From the NCBI GenBank assembly GCA_003527225.1, contig DPXQ01000081.1, forward strand, positions 65,577 to 111,148: a DNA stretch of 45,572 nt, read 5' to 3'. Every line of letters starts with the position of its first letter. Position 1 is the first letter of the stretch. Below are positions 16,511 to 26,385 of the stretch, piece after piece. The notes under the pieces are model-generated. The model was not told where the DNA came from. It saw only the letters and a program-made list of their open reading frames with translations, and ran no database searches. The stretch is from Rhizobium sp. (GTDB lineage Bacteria; Pseudomonadota; Alphaproteobacteria; Rhizobiales; Rhizobiaceae). Made by a program: the position numbers and the translations under genes.

Positions 16511-16516
16511 TTTTCC

Positions 16517-16570
16517 GCTCCCGGGCCGGGAGCTCGGGCCTTGATGTCGACGTGATTTCGATCAAGGCCC
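16517..16570 (+). terminator. Tandem hairpins between rem and flgE
   Basis: Two hairpins follow the rem stop. The first is GCTCCCG (16517-16523) / CGGGAGC (16527-16533) with a 3-nt loop. The second is GGGCCTTGAT (16536-16545) / ATCAAGGCCC (16561-16570) with a 15-nt loop. There is no T tract, so either could be an attenuating or protective structure. The flgE promoter would lie after them. Confidence 0.5.
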
Positions 16571-16641
16571 GCATAACCAGACAGCTTCACGCAAGGCCCG
16601 CCTCATACTCTCTGGAATGACTACAGAAACGAGGATGTACT

Positions 16642-17853
16642 ATGAGCCTTTACGGAACGATGCGGACCGGTGTGTCCGGAATGAATGCCCAGGCCAATCG
16701 TCTCGGCACGGTCGCTGAAAACATCGCCAACTCCAGTACGGTCGGCTACAAGAAGGCATCCGTCCAGTTTTCGTCGATGATCCTGCCGTCCACTGCCGGC
16801 GCCTACAATTCAGGTGGCGTCGAAACGGACGTCCGCTATTCGATCTCCGATCAGGGCACGTTCAGCTACACGACGTCCGCGACGGACCTGGCCGTCAACG
16901 GCAATGGCTTCTTCATCGTTCAGGGCTCTGATGGCATCGACTATCTGACGCGCGCCGGTTCCTTCGTCGTGATGGACGATGGTACGCTGCAAAACTCCGC
17001 CGGCTATACGCTGATGGGTTACAAGTATTCCTCGACCAGCGACCCGACGATTGTCGTCAACGGTTTCGATGGTCTCGAACCGATCGATCTCTCATCCGCG
17101 TCGATCTCTGCAACGGCTTCGACCAGTGGCACGCTGAACGTCAATCTGCCCTCGGGCGAGGCGGTCGGGTTCACCAAGTCGACCTCGTTGGTGGCCTATG
17201 ACAGCCAGGGCAACAGCCGCCTTCTCGATTTCACCTACACCAAAACCGGCGCCAATGCATGGACGGTCCAGGCCGATTACGCCGGTCCGCCGGCGACTGC
17301 TGTGGTGGCTCCGACACCCGTCACGTTCGACGTCAACGGTAAAATTACGGGTCCGATGACGCTGGCGACGACCGCGCTGACGGCTGCGACCCTCAACGGC
17401 GCCGAGCTTCCGAGTTTCAACATCGACATCTCGGGTTCGACCCAGCTTGCCGCCGAATTCTCCGTTTCGCTCGGCGACTGCAACGGCAATGCTGCGAGCG
17501 AAGTCACCGGTTATGAGATCGACGAAAAGGGCGTGGTGTCCGTGGTCTATGACAACGGCGATCTGACCCCACGGTTCCGCGTGGCGCTTGCAAGCGTCCA
17601 GAGCCCGGACAACCTGACGCCAATCGCCGGCAACCTCTATTCGCAGAGCAACGATTCCGGCGTCGTCGTCATGGGCTATGCGGGTTCCAGCGGCTTCGGA
17701 AAGATCCTGTCGGGTGCGCTCGAAGACTCCAATGTCGACGTGGCGGAAGAACTCACCGCGATGATCGAATCGCAGCGCAACTACACCGCAAACTCGAAGG
17801 TGTTCCAGACCGGCTCCGAATTGATGGATGTCCTGGTCAACCTGAAGAGATAA
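16642..17853 (+). CDS. flgE: Flagellar hook protein FlgE
   Basis: A 403-residue hook subunit. The N terminus (MSLYGTMRTGVSGMNAQANRLGTVAENIANSSTVGYKK) has the ANIAN-type motif of rod/hook proteins. The middle has NGNGFFIVQGSDGIDYLTRAGSF, and the C-terminal helix has EELTAMIESQRNYTANSKVFQTGSELMDVLVNLKR. Length is typical for FlgE and longer than FlgF or FlgG. First gene of a long operon that runs through flgK and flgL. Confidence 0.96.
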   Translation: MSLYGTMRTGVSGMNAQANRLGTVAENIANSSTVGYKKASVQFSSMILPSTAGAYNSGGVETDVRYSISDQGTFSYTTSATDLAVNGNGFFIVQGSDGIDYLTRAGSFVVMDDGTLQNSAGYTLMGYKYSSTSDPTIVVNGFDGLEPIDLSSASISATASTSGTLNVNLPSGEAVGFTKSTSLVAYDSQGNSRLLDFTYTKTGANAWTVQADYAGPPATAVVAPTPVTFDVNGKITGPMTLATTALTAATLNGAELPSFNIDISGSTQLAAEFSVSLGDCNGNAASEVTGYEIDEKGVVSVVYDNGDLTPRFRVALASVQSPDNLTPIAGNLYSQSNDSGVVVMGYAGSSGFGKILSGALEDSNVDVAEELTAMIESQRNYTANSKVFQTGSELMDVLVNLKR

Positions 17854-17874
17854 CGGAAAGGTCCTGGCAGCCAG

Positions 17875-19329
17875 ATGTCGCTCACTTCTGCACTTAACAC
17901 GGCTCAAGCCATTTTCAGGAATACGGGGGAGCAGACCTCCGTCATCTCGAACAATATTGCCAATGACAGCAATGCAAATTATGTGCGGCGTTCGGCTGTC
18001 GTAACCAATACGATCTTCGGCGCGACAACAGTGATGACGGAGCGGGCCCAGCAGCAGGCCCTGCTCATGCAGACCGTGGGTGCCACGTCCCTCTCGAGTG
18101 GTCAGGACACGCTTCTGAAAGGCCTGGAGACTTTGTCGTCCAGTCTCGGGGGCAACGACTACGAACTTGCCCCTTCGACCTATATGGCCGAGCTCGAAAC
18201 CAGCCTGCAGGCTTTCGCCGCGTCCCCGGGCGAGCTTTCGCTGGCCCAGACGGTGGTGACGGATGCGCAGGATGTGGCGAGTTCGCTGAACAATGCCTAC
18301 GCGACGGTGCAGAAACTCCGCTCGGATTCGGATGCCGACATCGACAGCCAGGTTATCAAGCTGAACAGGCTTCTGGCGGATTTCCAGGTTGCCAATGACG
18401 CCGTCGTTCGTGCGACGGCGACTGGTGGCGATCCGAGTGACGCCCTGGACAGGCGCGATACGCTCCTGAAGGAAATCTCCGGGATCATGGGCGTCGACGT
18501 CGTCACCCGCGAGAACAACGATGTCGCCCTCTATACCGCCGACGGAACGACCCTTTTCGAAACGGTCCCGCGCACGGTCACGTTCAACCGGACCTATACC
18601 TATGGGGCGAGCACGATCGGCAATGCGGTCTATATAGACGGTGTTGCGGTCAATGCAGGTCAGGGCGGGGATACCACTGCCGAGGGATCGCTCGCGGCTC
18701 TTCTACAGTTGCGGGACGATATCGCGCCCGTCTTCCAGTCTCAGCTGGACGAAGTGGCGCATGGTCTGATCGAGGCTTTCGCCGAAACCGACCCGTTGGG
18801 AGTCGCGCCCGATATGGCGGGCCTGTTCACCGGGGCTCCCGGGCCGCTGACATCCGGAACGGTTTCGCCGGGTCTTGCCGGCGCGATCACGGTCAACCCC
18901 GCGCTGGTCATGGCTTCGGGCGGCAATCCGATGCTGCTGAGGGATGGCGGCATCAACGGCGCCGCCTATGTCTGGAATACCGGCGCAAACAGCGGCTATT
19001 CCAATCTGCTGCAAAGCTACCTTGCCGGGCTAAATGCGAGCAGGGCATTCGATGCCAGCACGCAACTCGACACCTCCTCCAGCATCATGATTTTTGCCAC
19101 TGATTCCGTCGGCTGGCTCGAGGAACTTCGGTCCAATGCCACAACGGCGAAGGAAAACAAGACGGCATTCTACGAGCGCGCGTTTCAGACCTATTCCTCC
19201 GAAACCGGTGTCAGCCTTGATGAGGAGCTTTCTTTGCTCCTGGATGTGGAGCAGTCCTACAAGGCTTCGGCGAAGCTGGTGGCGACCGTTGACGCGATGC
19301 TTCAGGCGGTTCTGGAAATGGCGGGCTAA
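17875..19329 (+). CDS. flgK: Hook-filament junction protein FlgK (HAP1)
   Basis: A 484-residue protein with a FlgK N terminus (MSLTSALNTAQAIFRNTGEQTSVISNNIANDSNANYVRR) and the C-terminal axial helix GVSLDEELSLLLDVEQSYKASAKLVATVDAMLQAVLEMAG. It joins hook and filament together with FlgL. It follows flgE after 21 bp, with GGAAAGG ahead of the ATG, and is 3 bp from flgL. The export chaperone candidate FlgN is at 26020-26385. Confidence 0.95.
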   Translation: MSLTSALNTAQAIFRNTGEQTSVISNNIANDSNANYVRRSAVVTNTIFGATTVMTERAQQQALLMQTVGATSLSSGQDTLLKGLETLSSSLGGNDYELAPSTYMAELETSLQAFAASPGELSLAQTVVTDAQDVASSLNNAYATVQKLRSDSDADIDSQVIKLNRLLADFQVANDAVVRATATGGDPSDALDRRDTLLKEISGIMGVDVVTRENNDVALYTADGTTLFETVPRTVTFNRTYTYGASTIGNAVYIDGVAVNAGQGGDTTAEGSLAALLQLRDDIAPVFQSQLDEVAHGLIEAFAETDPLGVAPDMAGLFTGAPGPLTSGTVSPGLAGAITVNPALVMASGGNPMLLRDGGINGAAYVWNTGANSGYSNLLQSYLAGLNASRAFDASTQLDTSSSIMIFATDSVGWLEELRSNATTAKENKTAFYERAFQTYSSETGVSLDEELSLLLDVEQSYKASAKLVATVDAMLQAVLEMAG

Positions 19330-19332
19330 CCC

Positions 19333-20361
19333 ATGTCGACATCGAATGTTTCGAACCTTTCCATACAGACTTCAATGCGTTTGACGATCAGGCAGGCGCA
19401 GAATGAACTCATCAAGTCGCAGAACGAGGTCAGTACCGGCATCTTTTATGATGTCGGCGCCGAGTTGGGCGGAGAAACTGCCAGCACCCTCGACCTCACC
19501 CGAGACGGTCTTCGTCTGCAGTCCATGATCGATACGAATGCGATCGCCACTCAACGTCTTGAATCCTCCCAGGAGTCCCTCTCTCAGATGTCGACGGCCG
19601 CCCAGGAGATGCAGGACGCGCTGATTTCGCTTGGGAATTCAGGTACGTCGACGACCATCGATGTCGCCAAGCAGACCATCAGCAATGCGCTCAATACCTT
19701 CACGAGCGTGGCGAATACATCTGTAGGCGGGGAGTATCTCTTCGCCGGAATCAACACTGACGTTCAGCCGCTGACACCCTATGACGCTACCTCTGCCGCG
19801 AAGGTGGCTTTCGACACCGCCCTCGCGTCCTACCCCTGGTCAACGCCTAAGACGGCGGCCGAGATGGACGACTTCATTACCAACGTGGTCGAGCCGATGT
19901 ATTCCGGGGCGAACTGGAATACCGATTGGTCCAGTGCGACTGATCAGGCCATGACCAGTCGGATCAGCCAGACGGAGGTCGTCGATACTTCCTCCAGCGC
20001 CAATTCCAACGGCATGCGCTATTTCGCGCTGGCCGCAGTTCTTTCCAAGGAACTTCTCGGTCTCGATCTGCATGATGACGTCCGCTCCGTGGTCAGCCAG
20101 AAGGCGATTGCCTACACGGGCGTGGCCATTGCAGGGATCAACTCCCAGCGCACCCAGCTGGGCATGTCGCAGAACCGCGTGGAGAAGGCCAATACGTCCC
20201 TCAAAGTGCAGATCGACATCCTTGACACGACCTTGAAGAGCAAGATCGAAGTCGATGCCTACGAGGCCTCGACACGGGTGAACAATCTCCTGGCGCTGGT
20301 TGAGGCTTCCTACACTCTGACTTCAAAGATTCAGAAACTGAGCCTTGTCAACTACCTTTGA
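19333..20361 (+). CDS. flgL: Hook-filament junction protein FlgL (HAP3)
   Basis: A 342-residue flagellin-like protein. The N terminus (NLSIQTSMRLTIRQAQNELIKSQNEVSTGIFYDVG) and C terminus (STRVNNLLALVEASYTLTSKIQKLSLVNYL) match the D0/D1 helices of FlgL, and gene order after flgK supports the call. It forms the second junction ring on which flagellin polymerises. Confidence 0.94.
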   Translation: MSTSNVSNLSIQTSMRLTIRQAQNELIKSQNEVSTGIFYDVGAELGGETASTLDLTRDGLRLQSMIDTNAIATQRLESSQESLSQMSTAAQEMQDALISLGNSGTSTTIDVAKQTISNALNTFTSVANTSVGGEYLFAGINTDVQPLTPYDATSAAKVAFDTALASYPWSTPKTAAEMDDFITNVVEPMYSGANWNTDWSSATDQAMTSRISQTEVVDTSSSANSNGMRYFALAAVLSKELLGLDLHDDVRSVVSQKAIAYTGVAIAGINSQRTQLGMSQNRVEKANTSLKVQIDILDTTLKSKIEVDAYEASTRVNNLLALVEASYTLTSKIQKLSLVNYL

Positions 20362-20398
20362 TGATCAAAGGGAATGAATGAAAATGAAGGACACATGA

Positions 20399-20746
20399 AT
20401 GTACCAGTTTTCATATGCCGAAATCATGGAGGATGGCGTCGCTGACGCCAAGGACCGTGAACGGCAAGCACTGACCCGGTCAATCGAACTACTCGAGAGG
20501 GCGCGTGATGAAAGCGGTTATTCGCGGGAGGCCATCGAGGCTCTCTTCTACACCCGAAGGGTATGGATCCGATTCATCGAGGATCTGAAACAGCCGGAAA
20601 ACGAGCTTGGCTCCGAATTGCGGGCCAATCTCATTTCCATCGCCATATGGATCTTGAAGGAATGCGACCGGATCAGGAAACGGCAATCCAGCAACTTCCA
20701 GGGCATAATTGACGTGACAACCATCATCAGGGATGGACTGAAATGA
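20399..20746 (+). CDS. flaF: Flagellin synthesis regulator FlaF
   Basis: A 115-residue, mostly helical cytoplasmic protein. Family motifs are [30 protein letters not shown] and [36 protein letters not shown]. In Caulobacter FlaF is needed for flagellin synthesis and opposes FlbT, which binds flagellin mRNA leaders. Here flaF is directly followed by flbT with a 4-bp overlap. Possible targets in this window are the conserved leaders before the four flagellin genes. Confidence 0.93.
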   Translation: MYQFSYAEIMEDGVADAKDRERQALTRSIELLERARDESGYSREAIEALFYTRRVWIRFIEDLKQPENELGSELRANLISIAIWILKECDRIRKRQSSNFQGIIDVTTIIRDGLK

Positions 20747-21192
20747 AGAGCACACTGCGCATATCACTTAAATCCGGGGAACGTATCTTCATCAATGGAG
20801 CAGTGCTGCGCGTCGACCGGAAGGTCGCGCTGGAGTTCCTGAATGACGTGACGTTTCTGCTGGAGAACCACGTCCTTCAGCCTGAAGATGCTACGACGCC
20901 GCTGCGTCAGCTCTACTTCATCGCACAGATGATTCTGATCAACCCGGAGGGCCGTGATCAATCGATGGCGATGTTCCGCAAGTCGGTCACCATGTTGCTG
21001 ACCTGCTTCGAGAACGAGGAAGTGCTCGCCGAGTTGAAGCGGATCGACGGCATGGTCGCCTCCGGCCGCGCCTTCGACGCCCTGAAGGCGATCCGTGGCC
21101 TCTATCCGATCGAGGATCAGATCCTGAACAGCCAGGAAATGACTGCTGCGACGGTTGAGCAGATTCGCAGGGAGATTGCGCCATGGCGGTAG
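20743..21192 (+). CDS. flbT: Flagellin post-transcriptional repressor FlbT
   Basis: A 149-residue protein that begins [45 protein letters not shown], the FlbT family signature, and has full family length. In Caulobacter crescentus FlbT binds the 5' untranslated region of flagellin mRNA and promotes its decay when the hook-basal body is incomplete. In some rhizobia and Brucella it can act positively. It overlaps flaF by 4 bp and flgD by 10 bp. Confidence 0.95.
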   Translation: MKSTLRISLKSGERIFINGAVLRVDRKVALEFLNDVTFLLENHVLQPEDATTPLRQLYFIAQMILINPEGRDQSMAMFRKSVTMLLTCFENEEVLAELKRIDGMVASGRAFDALKAIRGLYPIEDQILNSQEMTAATVEQIRREIAPWR

Positions 21193-21614
21193 CCCCGGTC
21201 ACATCGGCCACGGCGTCGGCGGAGACGAAGAAGGGGTCGTCCGCCGATCAGGCTTCGGCCTCCTCGTCGCTGAACTACGATTCATTCCTCAGGCTCTTGA
21301 TCGCCCAGATGAAGAACCAGGATCCGACCGACCCAATGAAGGCCAGCGAGCAGATCGCACAACTTGCCACCTTCTCCCAGGTCGAGCAGACGATCCAGAC
21401 CAACAAGAATCTCGAAAGCCTGATTTCGGGCTCCGCGCTTGACATGGCTACCTCTTATATCGGGAAGACTGTGACCAGCGCCGACGGAACGACTTCGGGT
21501 GTTGTGGCGTCCATCAAGGTCTATAGCGACGCGATCGTCGCGACCACCACGACCGGTGCAACGATCCCGCTTGGTATCGGCGTTTCGGTGAAGGATACCG
21601 CACCGTCGACGTGA
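21183..21614 (+). CDS. flgD: Hook cap scaffold protein FlgD (short form)
   Basis: A 143-residue protein with the conserved FlgD N-terminal core, [52 protein letters not shown] (about residues 31-82). Only a short C-terminal beta part follows ([39 protein letters not shown]). Compared with about 230 residues in E. coli, the tudor/FNIII-like C-terminal domains are reduced, as is usual in rhizobia. FlgD caps the growing hook. The start overlaps the end of flbT. Confidence 0.93.
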   Translation: MAVAPVTSATASAETKKGSSADQASASSSLNYDSFLRLLIAQMKNQDPTDPMKASEQIAQLATFSQVEQTIQTNKNLESLISGSALDMATSYIGKTVTSADGTTSGVVASIKVYSDAIVATTTTGATIPLGIGVSVKDTAPST

Positions 21615-21686
21615 GACGCGTCCGGTGATACGGATGCCTGAGGGCCGGGGGAACTGATTCCCGGTCCCCGACCAAGGATCCGAGCG

Positions 21687-21953
21687 ATGAATGAGGCCGA
21701 CGCCCTAGATATCATGCAGGCAGCCGTGTGGACCGTGCTCGTGGCATCGGGGCCGGCGGTTCTGGCCGCCATGATCGTTGGCGTCACCATCGCACTGATC
21801 CAGGCGCTGACGCAGGTTCAGGAAATGACGCTGACCTTCGTGCCGAAGATCGTGGCCATCCTGATTACCATCGGCGTGTCGGCACCCTTCGTCGGCGCCC
21901 AGATTTCGCTCTTTGCGAATCTCGTCTTCTCCCGTGTCCAATCCGGGTTCTAG
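21687..21953 (+). CDS. fliQ: Flagellar export gate protein FliQ
   Basis: An 88-residue protein with two transmembrane helices and the family pattern MNEADALDIMQAAVWTVLVASGPAVLAAMIVGVTIALIQALTQVQEMTLTFVPKI. The QALTQVQEMTLTFVPK loop is the FliQ signature. It forms the export gate with FliP and FliR, both in the window. A 175-bp spacer without a recognised gene separates it from flhA. Confidence 0.97.
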   Translation: MNEADALDIMQAAVWTVLVASGPAVLAAMIVGVTIALIQALTQVQEMTLTFVPKIVAILITIGVSAPFVGAQISLFANLVFSRVQSGF

Positions 21954-22128
21954 TGGAGCCGTTGCGGCAAGGGCCAGTCGTGCCGCCCGTAGGCAGGACC
22001 GCGCGGATCGGTTTCCTCTTGGTGTCCTCAGCCACCCTCGCGCAAGCTTCGACCATTAACTGTCGGGCGAACATGGCCGTATAGCGTATTGCTGCCGGCC
22101 GCCTTCTCATGAAGAGACGGATTGAAAA

Positions 22129-24216
22129 ATGGCGCAACCACCTGCAATCACCATTCCGAAAGTAAGTCCGAATGGTCGTGATATCGGCTTTGCATTCGGC
22201 ATTGTCGTCATCCTTTGCATCCTCTTTCTGCCCATCCCGCCCTTTCTGATCGACATGGGGCTGGCGTTCTCGATCGCCTTTTCCGTCCTGATTCTCATGG
22301 TGGCGCTGTGGATCCAGCGGCCGCTCGATTTCTCGTCCTTTCCGACGATCCTGCTGATCTCGACCATGATCCGTCTGTCGCTCAACATCGCGACGACACG
22401 TGTCATCCTTTCACATGGCCATGAAGGTCACACAGCCGCGGGTGGCGTCATCGCCGGCTTCTCAAGCCTTGTGATGTCAGGCGATTTCGTAATCGGCCTG
22501 ATCGTTTTCATGATCCTGGTCACGGTCAATTTCATCGTCATCACCAAGGGCGCAACGCGCATTGCCGAAGTCGGCGCCCGCTTCACCCTCGATGCCATTC
22601 CCGGCAAGCAGATGTCGATCGATGCCGACCTTTCCGCTGGCATGATCGATGATAAGGAGGCCCAATCCCGCAGGCGCGAGCTTGAGCAGGAAAGCTCGTT
22701 CTTCGGCGCCATGGACGGTGCGTCGAAATTCGTTCGCGGCGATGCGGTCGCCGGCCTGATCATCACCGCGATCAATGTATTCGGCGGTATCATCATCGGC
22801 TATTTCCGCCATGGCATGGAAATCGGCCAGGCGGCCGATGTTTTCGTCAAGCTGTCGGTCGGCGACGGCATCGTCTCGCAGATCCCCGCCCTGATCGTTT
22901 CGCTCGCGGCCGGCCTGCTCGTCTCGCGCGGCGGAACCCCGGGCTCCACCGACCAGGCGGTCATCAACCAGTTGAGCGGCTACCCGCGCGCGCTTTCCGT
23001 CGCGGCTTCCCTGATGGTCCTGCTGTCGGTCATTCCTGGCCTGCCGATGATCCCGTTCCTGGCGCTCGGCGGCATCATGGCCTTCGGCAGCTGGTTCATC
23101 CCACGTCAGATCGAGGCGGAAAACAAGGTCAAACGCGAGCAGGAAGAAAAGAAGGTCATCCAGACCAAGGAAGCCGAGAAGGATTCCGTCAAGTCGGTGC
23201 TCAAGACCGCTGAAATCGAACTGGCGCTCGGCAAGCTCGTCTCGACCCGTCTTCTTGGCGCCCATCAGGAGCTTGCCTTCCGGGTCGGCAAGATGCGCAA
23301 GAAGTTCGCCAGCCAATACGGCTTCGTCGTGCCGGAGATCAAGGTCACGGACGACATCGCCATCGCGGAAAAGTCCTACCAGATCCGTATCCACGGAACG
23401 ACCGTCGCTTCGAACATGCTGCGCGTCGGCGAAGTGCTGGTCGTCACCGGCTCTGGCCGCAAGCCGAAAGTGCCGGGCGACGAAATCCGGGAACCCGCAT
23501 TCGGCATGCCGGCCATTTCGGTCCTCGAGACATTCACCGAAGACCTCAAGCGCGAAGGTTTCCACCCGATCGACAATGTCTCGGTGGTGCTCACCCATGT
23601 CAGCGAGGTCATCCGCAACAACCTGCCGCAGCTTCTGTCCTATAAGGACGTGAAGATCCTGATCGACCGGCTCGATCCCGAGTACAAGAAGCTTGCAGAG
23701 GAAATCTGCTCGTCGCACATGTCCTATTCTGGCCTGCAGGCGGTGCTGAAGCTGCTTCTCGCCGAGCGCGTATCGATCCGCAACCTGCACCTCATTCTCG
23801 AAGCCGTGGCGGAACTGGCCCCCCATGTCCGGAAGACCGAGCAGATCGTCGAGCACGTGCGCGTGCGCATGTCCCAGCAACTCTGCGGGGATCTGGCCGA
23901 CAACGGCGTGCTGCGAGTGCTCAGGCTCGGCAGCAAGTGGGATCTGGTTTTCCACCAGGCACTCAAGCGCGACGCCAAGGGCGAGATCGTCGAATTCGAC
24001 ATCGACCCACGCAGCCTCGAGGATTTCAGCGAGCAGGCAAGCAAAGTTATTCGTGAATTCATGGACCGCGGGCTGCCCTTCGTGCTTGTCACTTCGCCTG
24101 AAACGCGCTCCTATGTGCGCATGATCATCGAACGCCTATTCGCTACATTGCCCGTCCTTTCCCATGTGGAACTGGCCAAGGGCATCGAAATAAAGATCCT
24201 GGGCTCCATTTCATGA
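22129..24216 (+). CDS. flhA: Flagellar export apparatus protein FlhA
   Basis: A 695-residue protein with about eight N-terminal transmembrane helices (residues 15-320), then a linker and a large cytoplasmic domain (about 350-695). The FHIPEP-family signature is present ([30 protein letters not shown], near residues 145-175). FlhA forms the nonameric export ring that docks chaperone-substrate complexes and uses the proton-motive force. Length is typical. It overlaps fliR by 4 bp. Confidence 0.98.
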   Translation: MAQPPAITIPKVSPNGRDIGFAFGIVVILCILFLPIPPFLIDMGLAFSIAFSVLILMVALWIQRPLDFSSFPTILLISTMIRLSLNIATTRVILSHGHEGHTAAGGVIAGFSSLVMSGDFVIGLIVFMILVTVNFIVITKGATRIAEVGARFTLDAIPGKQMSIDADLSAGMIDDKEAQSRRRELEQESSFFGAMDGASKFVRGDAVAGLIITAINVFGGIIIGYFRHGMEIGQAADVFVKLSVGDGIVSQIPALIVSLAAGLLVSRGGTPGSTDQAVINQLSGYPRALSVAASLMVLLSVIPGLPMIPFLALGGIMAFGSWFIPRQIEAENKVKREQEEKKVIQTKEAEKDSVKSVLKTAEIELALGKLVSTRLLGAHQELAFRVGKMRKKFASQYGFVVPEIKVTDDIAIAEKSYQIRIHGTTVASNMLRVGEVLVVTGSGRKPKVPGDEIREPAFGMPAISVLETFTEDLKREGFHPIDNVSVVLTHVSEVIRNNLPQLLSYKDVKILIDRLDPEYKKLAEEICSSHMSYSGLQAVLKLLLAERVSIRNLHLILEAVAELAPHVRKTEQIVEHVRVRMSQQLCGDLADNGVLRVLRLGSKWDLVFHQALKRDAKGEIVEFDIDPRSLEDFSEQASKVIREFMDRGLPFVLVTSPETRSYVRMIIERLFATLPVLSHVELAKGIEIKILGSIS

Positions 24217-24962
24217 TAAGTGACCCCGAGGGGACCGTTCTTGCCTTGTTCGCGGCCTTCTGCCGCATAGGCGCATGCATGCTGACCTTGCCCGGTTTCT
24301 CTTCGGCCCGCATATCTCCGCAAATCCGCATCTTCATCGCGCTTGCGGTATCTCTAGCCCTCTTGCCGGTCCTTTGGGACACGATCTATCCCCGCGTTTC
24401 GGGGGCCGGATATAGCTATATCAAACTGGTCGTCGGCGAGACGCTGATCGGCTCCATGTATGGGCTGATCCCGCGCCTTTTCGTCCTCGGACTGCAGTTT
24501 GCGGGCTCGGCTATTTCCATGTCGATCGGATTCAACTCGCCGGGGGCTCCCGACATCCTGGAAGACACGGCTGAAAACCAGCTGACCAACATGATCAGCT
24601 TCGGCGGCCTCCTGCTTCTGTTCCTGATGGATTTCCACCACACGGTTTTCCGTGCTCTGGTCGATTCCTATACGCTCATGCCGCTTGGCGGCTTCCCCGA
24701 CGTGCAGAAGACGCTGATCACGCTGACGGATACGCTGAGCGCGACCTTCTATCTGATGCTGCGGCTTTCGAGCCCGTTCATCATCTTTGGCCTGATGTTC
24801 AACGTCGCGATCGGCCTGATCAACAAGCTGGCGCCGCAGATCCCGATCTATTTCATATCCATGCCCTACCTGCTGATGGGCGGGCTCTTCCTGCTTTATC
24901 TTTCGATCGCAGCGCTTGTGAACCAGTTCGCTGAGCATTTCACAACGATATTCCTCGGTTGA
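24213..24962 (+). CDS. fliR: Flagellar export gate protein FliR
   Basis: A 249-residue membrane protein with about six hydrophobic segments and the family pattern [41 protein letters not shown] at the N terminus. Other typical segments are [17 protein letters not shown] and [40 protein letters not shown]. It completes the FliPQR gate. It is coupled to flhA by overlap. Confidence 0.97.
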   Translation: MISDPEGTVLALFAAFCRIGACMLTLPGFSSARISPQIRIFIALAVSLALLPVLWDTIYPRVSGAGYSYIKLVVGETLIGSMYGLIPRLFVLGLQFAGSAISMSIGFNSPGAPDILEDTAENQLTNMISFGGLLLLFLMDFHHTVFRALVDSYTLMPLGGFPDVQKTLITLTDTLSATFYLMLRLSSPFIIFGLMFNVAIGLINKLAPQIPIYFISMPYLLMGGLFLLYLSIAALVNQFAEHFTTIFLG

Positions 24963-24995
24963 ACCGCGCATTCTGCGTGGCTTCGGAGAATGCCA

Positions 24996-25409
24996 ATGGG
25001 TCCACAGAAGAAATCCGAAAAGCTCAAGCGGCTCGTCGCGGTCCAGCGCCACATGGAAAAAATGGCGGAAAGCGACCTTGCGAATACGGCGCGTCAACGC
25101 GAGGAGGTCACCGCCTCGATGAACACGGTGATGGAAGCGATCGGCTCGCTCGATCCGGTTCACCGCCTGTTCGCCCAGCAATACGCGGACCGTTTCGACC
25201 GCCTGACGAATATGGAGAAGCAGCTGGCCGGCATCCAGCAGGCCCAGGAAATGAAGGTGCTGCGCGAACGGGCCAAGGGCGACCGGCTTGAGGACAACAT
25301 GGTGGAGGCGCGCATCGGCGAGGATCGCGAGGCCGACGACGATGCAATCTTCGATCTCGTCGATATGCGGTACTCGACGCCAGCCTCCAGCAAGCTTCAC
25401 GAGCGATAG
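24996..25409 (+). CDS. Small coiled-coil protein, candidate FliJ
   Basis: A 137-residue protein, almost entirely helical and charged (KKSEKLKRLVAVQRHMEKMAESDLANTARQREEVTASM, then FDRLTNMEKQLAGIQQAQEMKVLRERAKGDRLEDNM). The N-terminal KLKRLVAVQRHMEKMAE pattern is like the start of FliJ, the coiled-coil stalk of the export ATPase. The second ATG at 24996 is preferred over 24990 because GGAG at 24985-24988 is then 7 nt away. It sits between fliR and the flgJ-like gene. The FliJ call is from shape, size and context, not from a firm motif. Confidence 0.55.
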   Translation: MGPQKKSEKLKRLVAVQRHMEKMAESDLANTARQREEVTASMNTVMEAIGSLDPVHRLFAQQYADRFDRLTNMEKQLAGIQQAQEMKVLRERAKGDRLEDNMVEARIGEDREADDDAIFDLVDMRYSTPASSKLHER

Positions 25410-25439
25410 TCCTCGCGAACAAGCAATGAGGACGATCAC

Positions 25440-25994
25440 GTGGCAATTTCACCCCCGAGCGATCTCGTCCTGGACGTTGTCCGGGCAGCCGACCCTATGG
25501 ACGTGCAGGCGGCGCAGGCGCGGCTGAAGGCCAGCCGGGCCGCTTTCGCGGCGACAAGCCTTGCTGAAAAGGGTGCCGGTTTCGAAGCGGCTGTGGATAT
25601 CCTGAACGGAGCGGCCTCGAAGGCGGGACTTGGCGACGTCAAGACAAAAAAAACGGACGAGACGCCAAAGGTTTACCAGCAATTCGAAGCCGTCGTACTG
25701 CAGAATTTCGTCAAGTCGATGCTGCCGAGCGACAGCGAAGCCGTTTACGGCAAGGGCAATGCCGGTGAGATTTGGAAGAGCATGATGGCCGAACAACTCG
25801 GCGAGGTTCTGTCGAAAAATGGGGGCGTCGGCATTGCCGATCAGATGTATTCGGAAGAACTGGCACGACAGCGTGACAAAGGGATCATCAACGCCTCGAC
25901 CGATGAAAACGACCGGAGCGTTGCTCTGAGCATGGTCACTGATCTCGAACGCCGGACGCTGGGTGTGTCGGCTGCCGACGAACACAGCGCGTAA
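25440..25994 (+). CDS. flgJ: Rod-binding protein, FlgJ N-terminal-domain type
   Basis: A 184-residue protein that starts at GTG with GAGGA 8-12 nt upstream. Residues about 78-150 match the FlgJ rod-binding domain: YQQFEAVVLQNFVKSMLPSD, then GEIWKSMMAEQLGEVLSKNGGVGIADQMY. There is no C-terminal muramidase domain, so it could cap the rod but not cut peptidoglycan. The transglycosylase at 14974-15558 could supply that activity. Rod-binding proteins of this short type are common in alphaproteobacteria. Confidence 0.85.
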   Translation: MAISPPSDLVLDVVRAADPMDVQAAQARLKASRAAFAATSLAEKGAGFEAAVDILNGAASKAGLGDVKTKKTDETPKVYQQFEAVVLQNFVKSMLPSDSEAVYGKGNAGEIWKSMMAEQLGEVLSKNGGVGIADQMYSEELARQRDKGIINASTDENDRSVALSMVTDLERRTLGVSAADEHSA

Positions 25995-26019
25995 CAACTG
26001 GAAATCTGGGGCTGGCATA

Positions 26020-26385
26020 ATGGAAATCACCTCAAGCGATTATCGGATCAAGACGGTCTTGGGTCGTCTCGAAATGATCATCGACAATGAAAACCAGCGC
26101 ATCGGCAAGGATCCGGAGTTCGACCTCAAGGTTTCGAATGCGCACAAGAGCCGTTGCCTCTACGAGCTCACCATGCTCTGCCGCGATACTGACCCGCGCG
26201 AACTGGCGAGCAGCTATATCGAGCAGATGCACAGCCTCAAGAAGAAGCTGGCACTGAATGCCCGGCGCGTTGAAGCACATATGCATGCGGTGCGTGCCGT
26301 TGCGGATCTGCTGAAGAGCGCGGTTAAGGATGCCGACGCCGACGGCACCTATTCCCAGGAACAGTTCCAGTATAGCGAGTCCTGA
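26020..26385 (+). CDS. Candidate FlgN-type export chaperone
   Basis: A 121-residue helical protein. The start is the ATG of MEITSSDYRIKTVLGRLEMIIDNENQRIGKD; an in-frame ATG 57 bp upstream would overlap the previous gene. Features resemble FlgN, the chaperone of FlgK and FlgL: a first helix with paired Glu/Asn, then NAHKSRCLYELTMLCRD and a C-terminal amphipathic helix (KKKLALNARRVEAHMHAVRAVADLLKSAV). It shares its end with the next gene by a one-base overlap (TGATG). The function is inferred from fold and context. Confidence 0.6.
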   Translation: MEITSSDYRIKTVLGRLEMIIDNENQRIGKDPEFDLKVSNAHKSRCLYELTMLCRDTDPRELASSYIEQMHSLKKKLALNARRVEAHMHAVRAVADLLKSAVKDADADGTYSQEQFQYSES

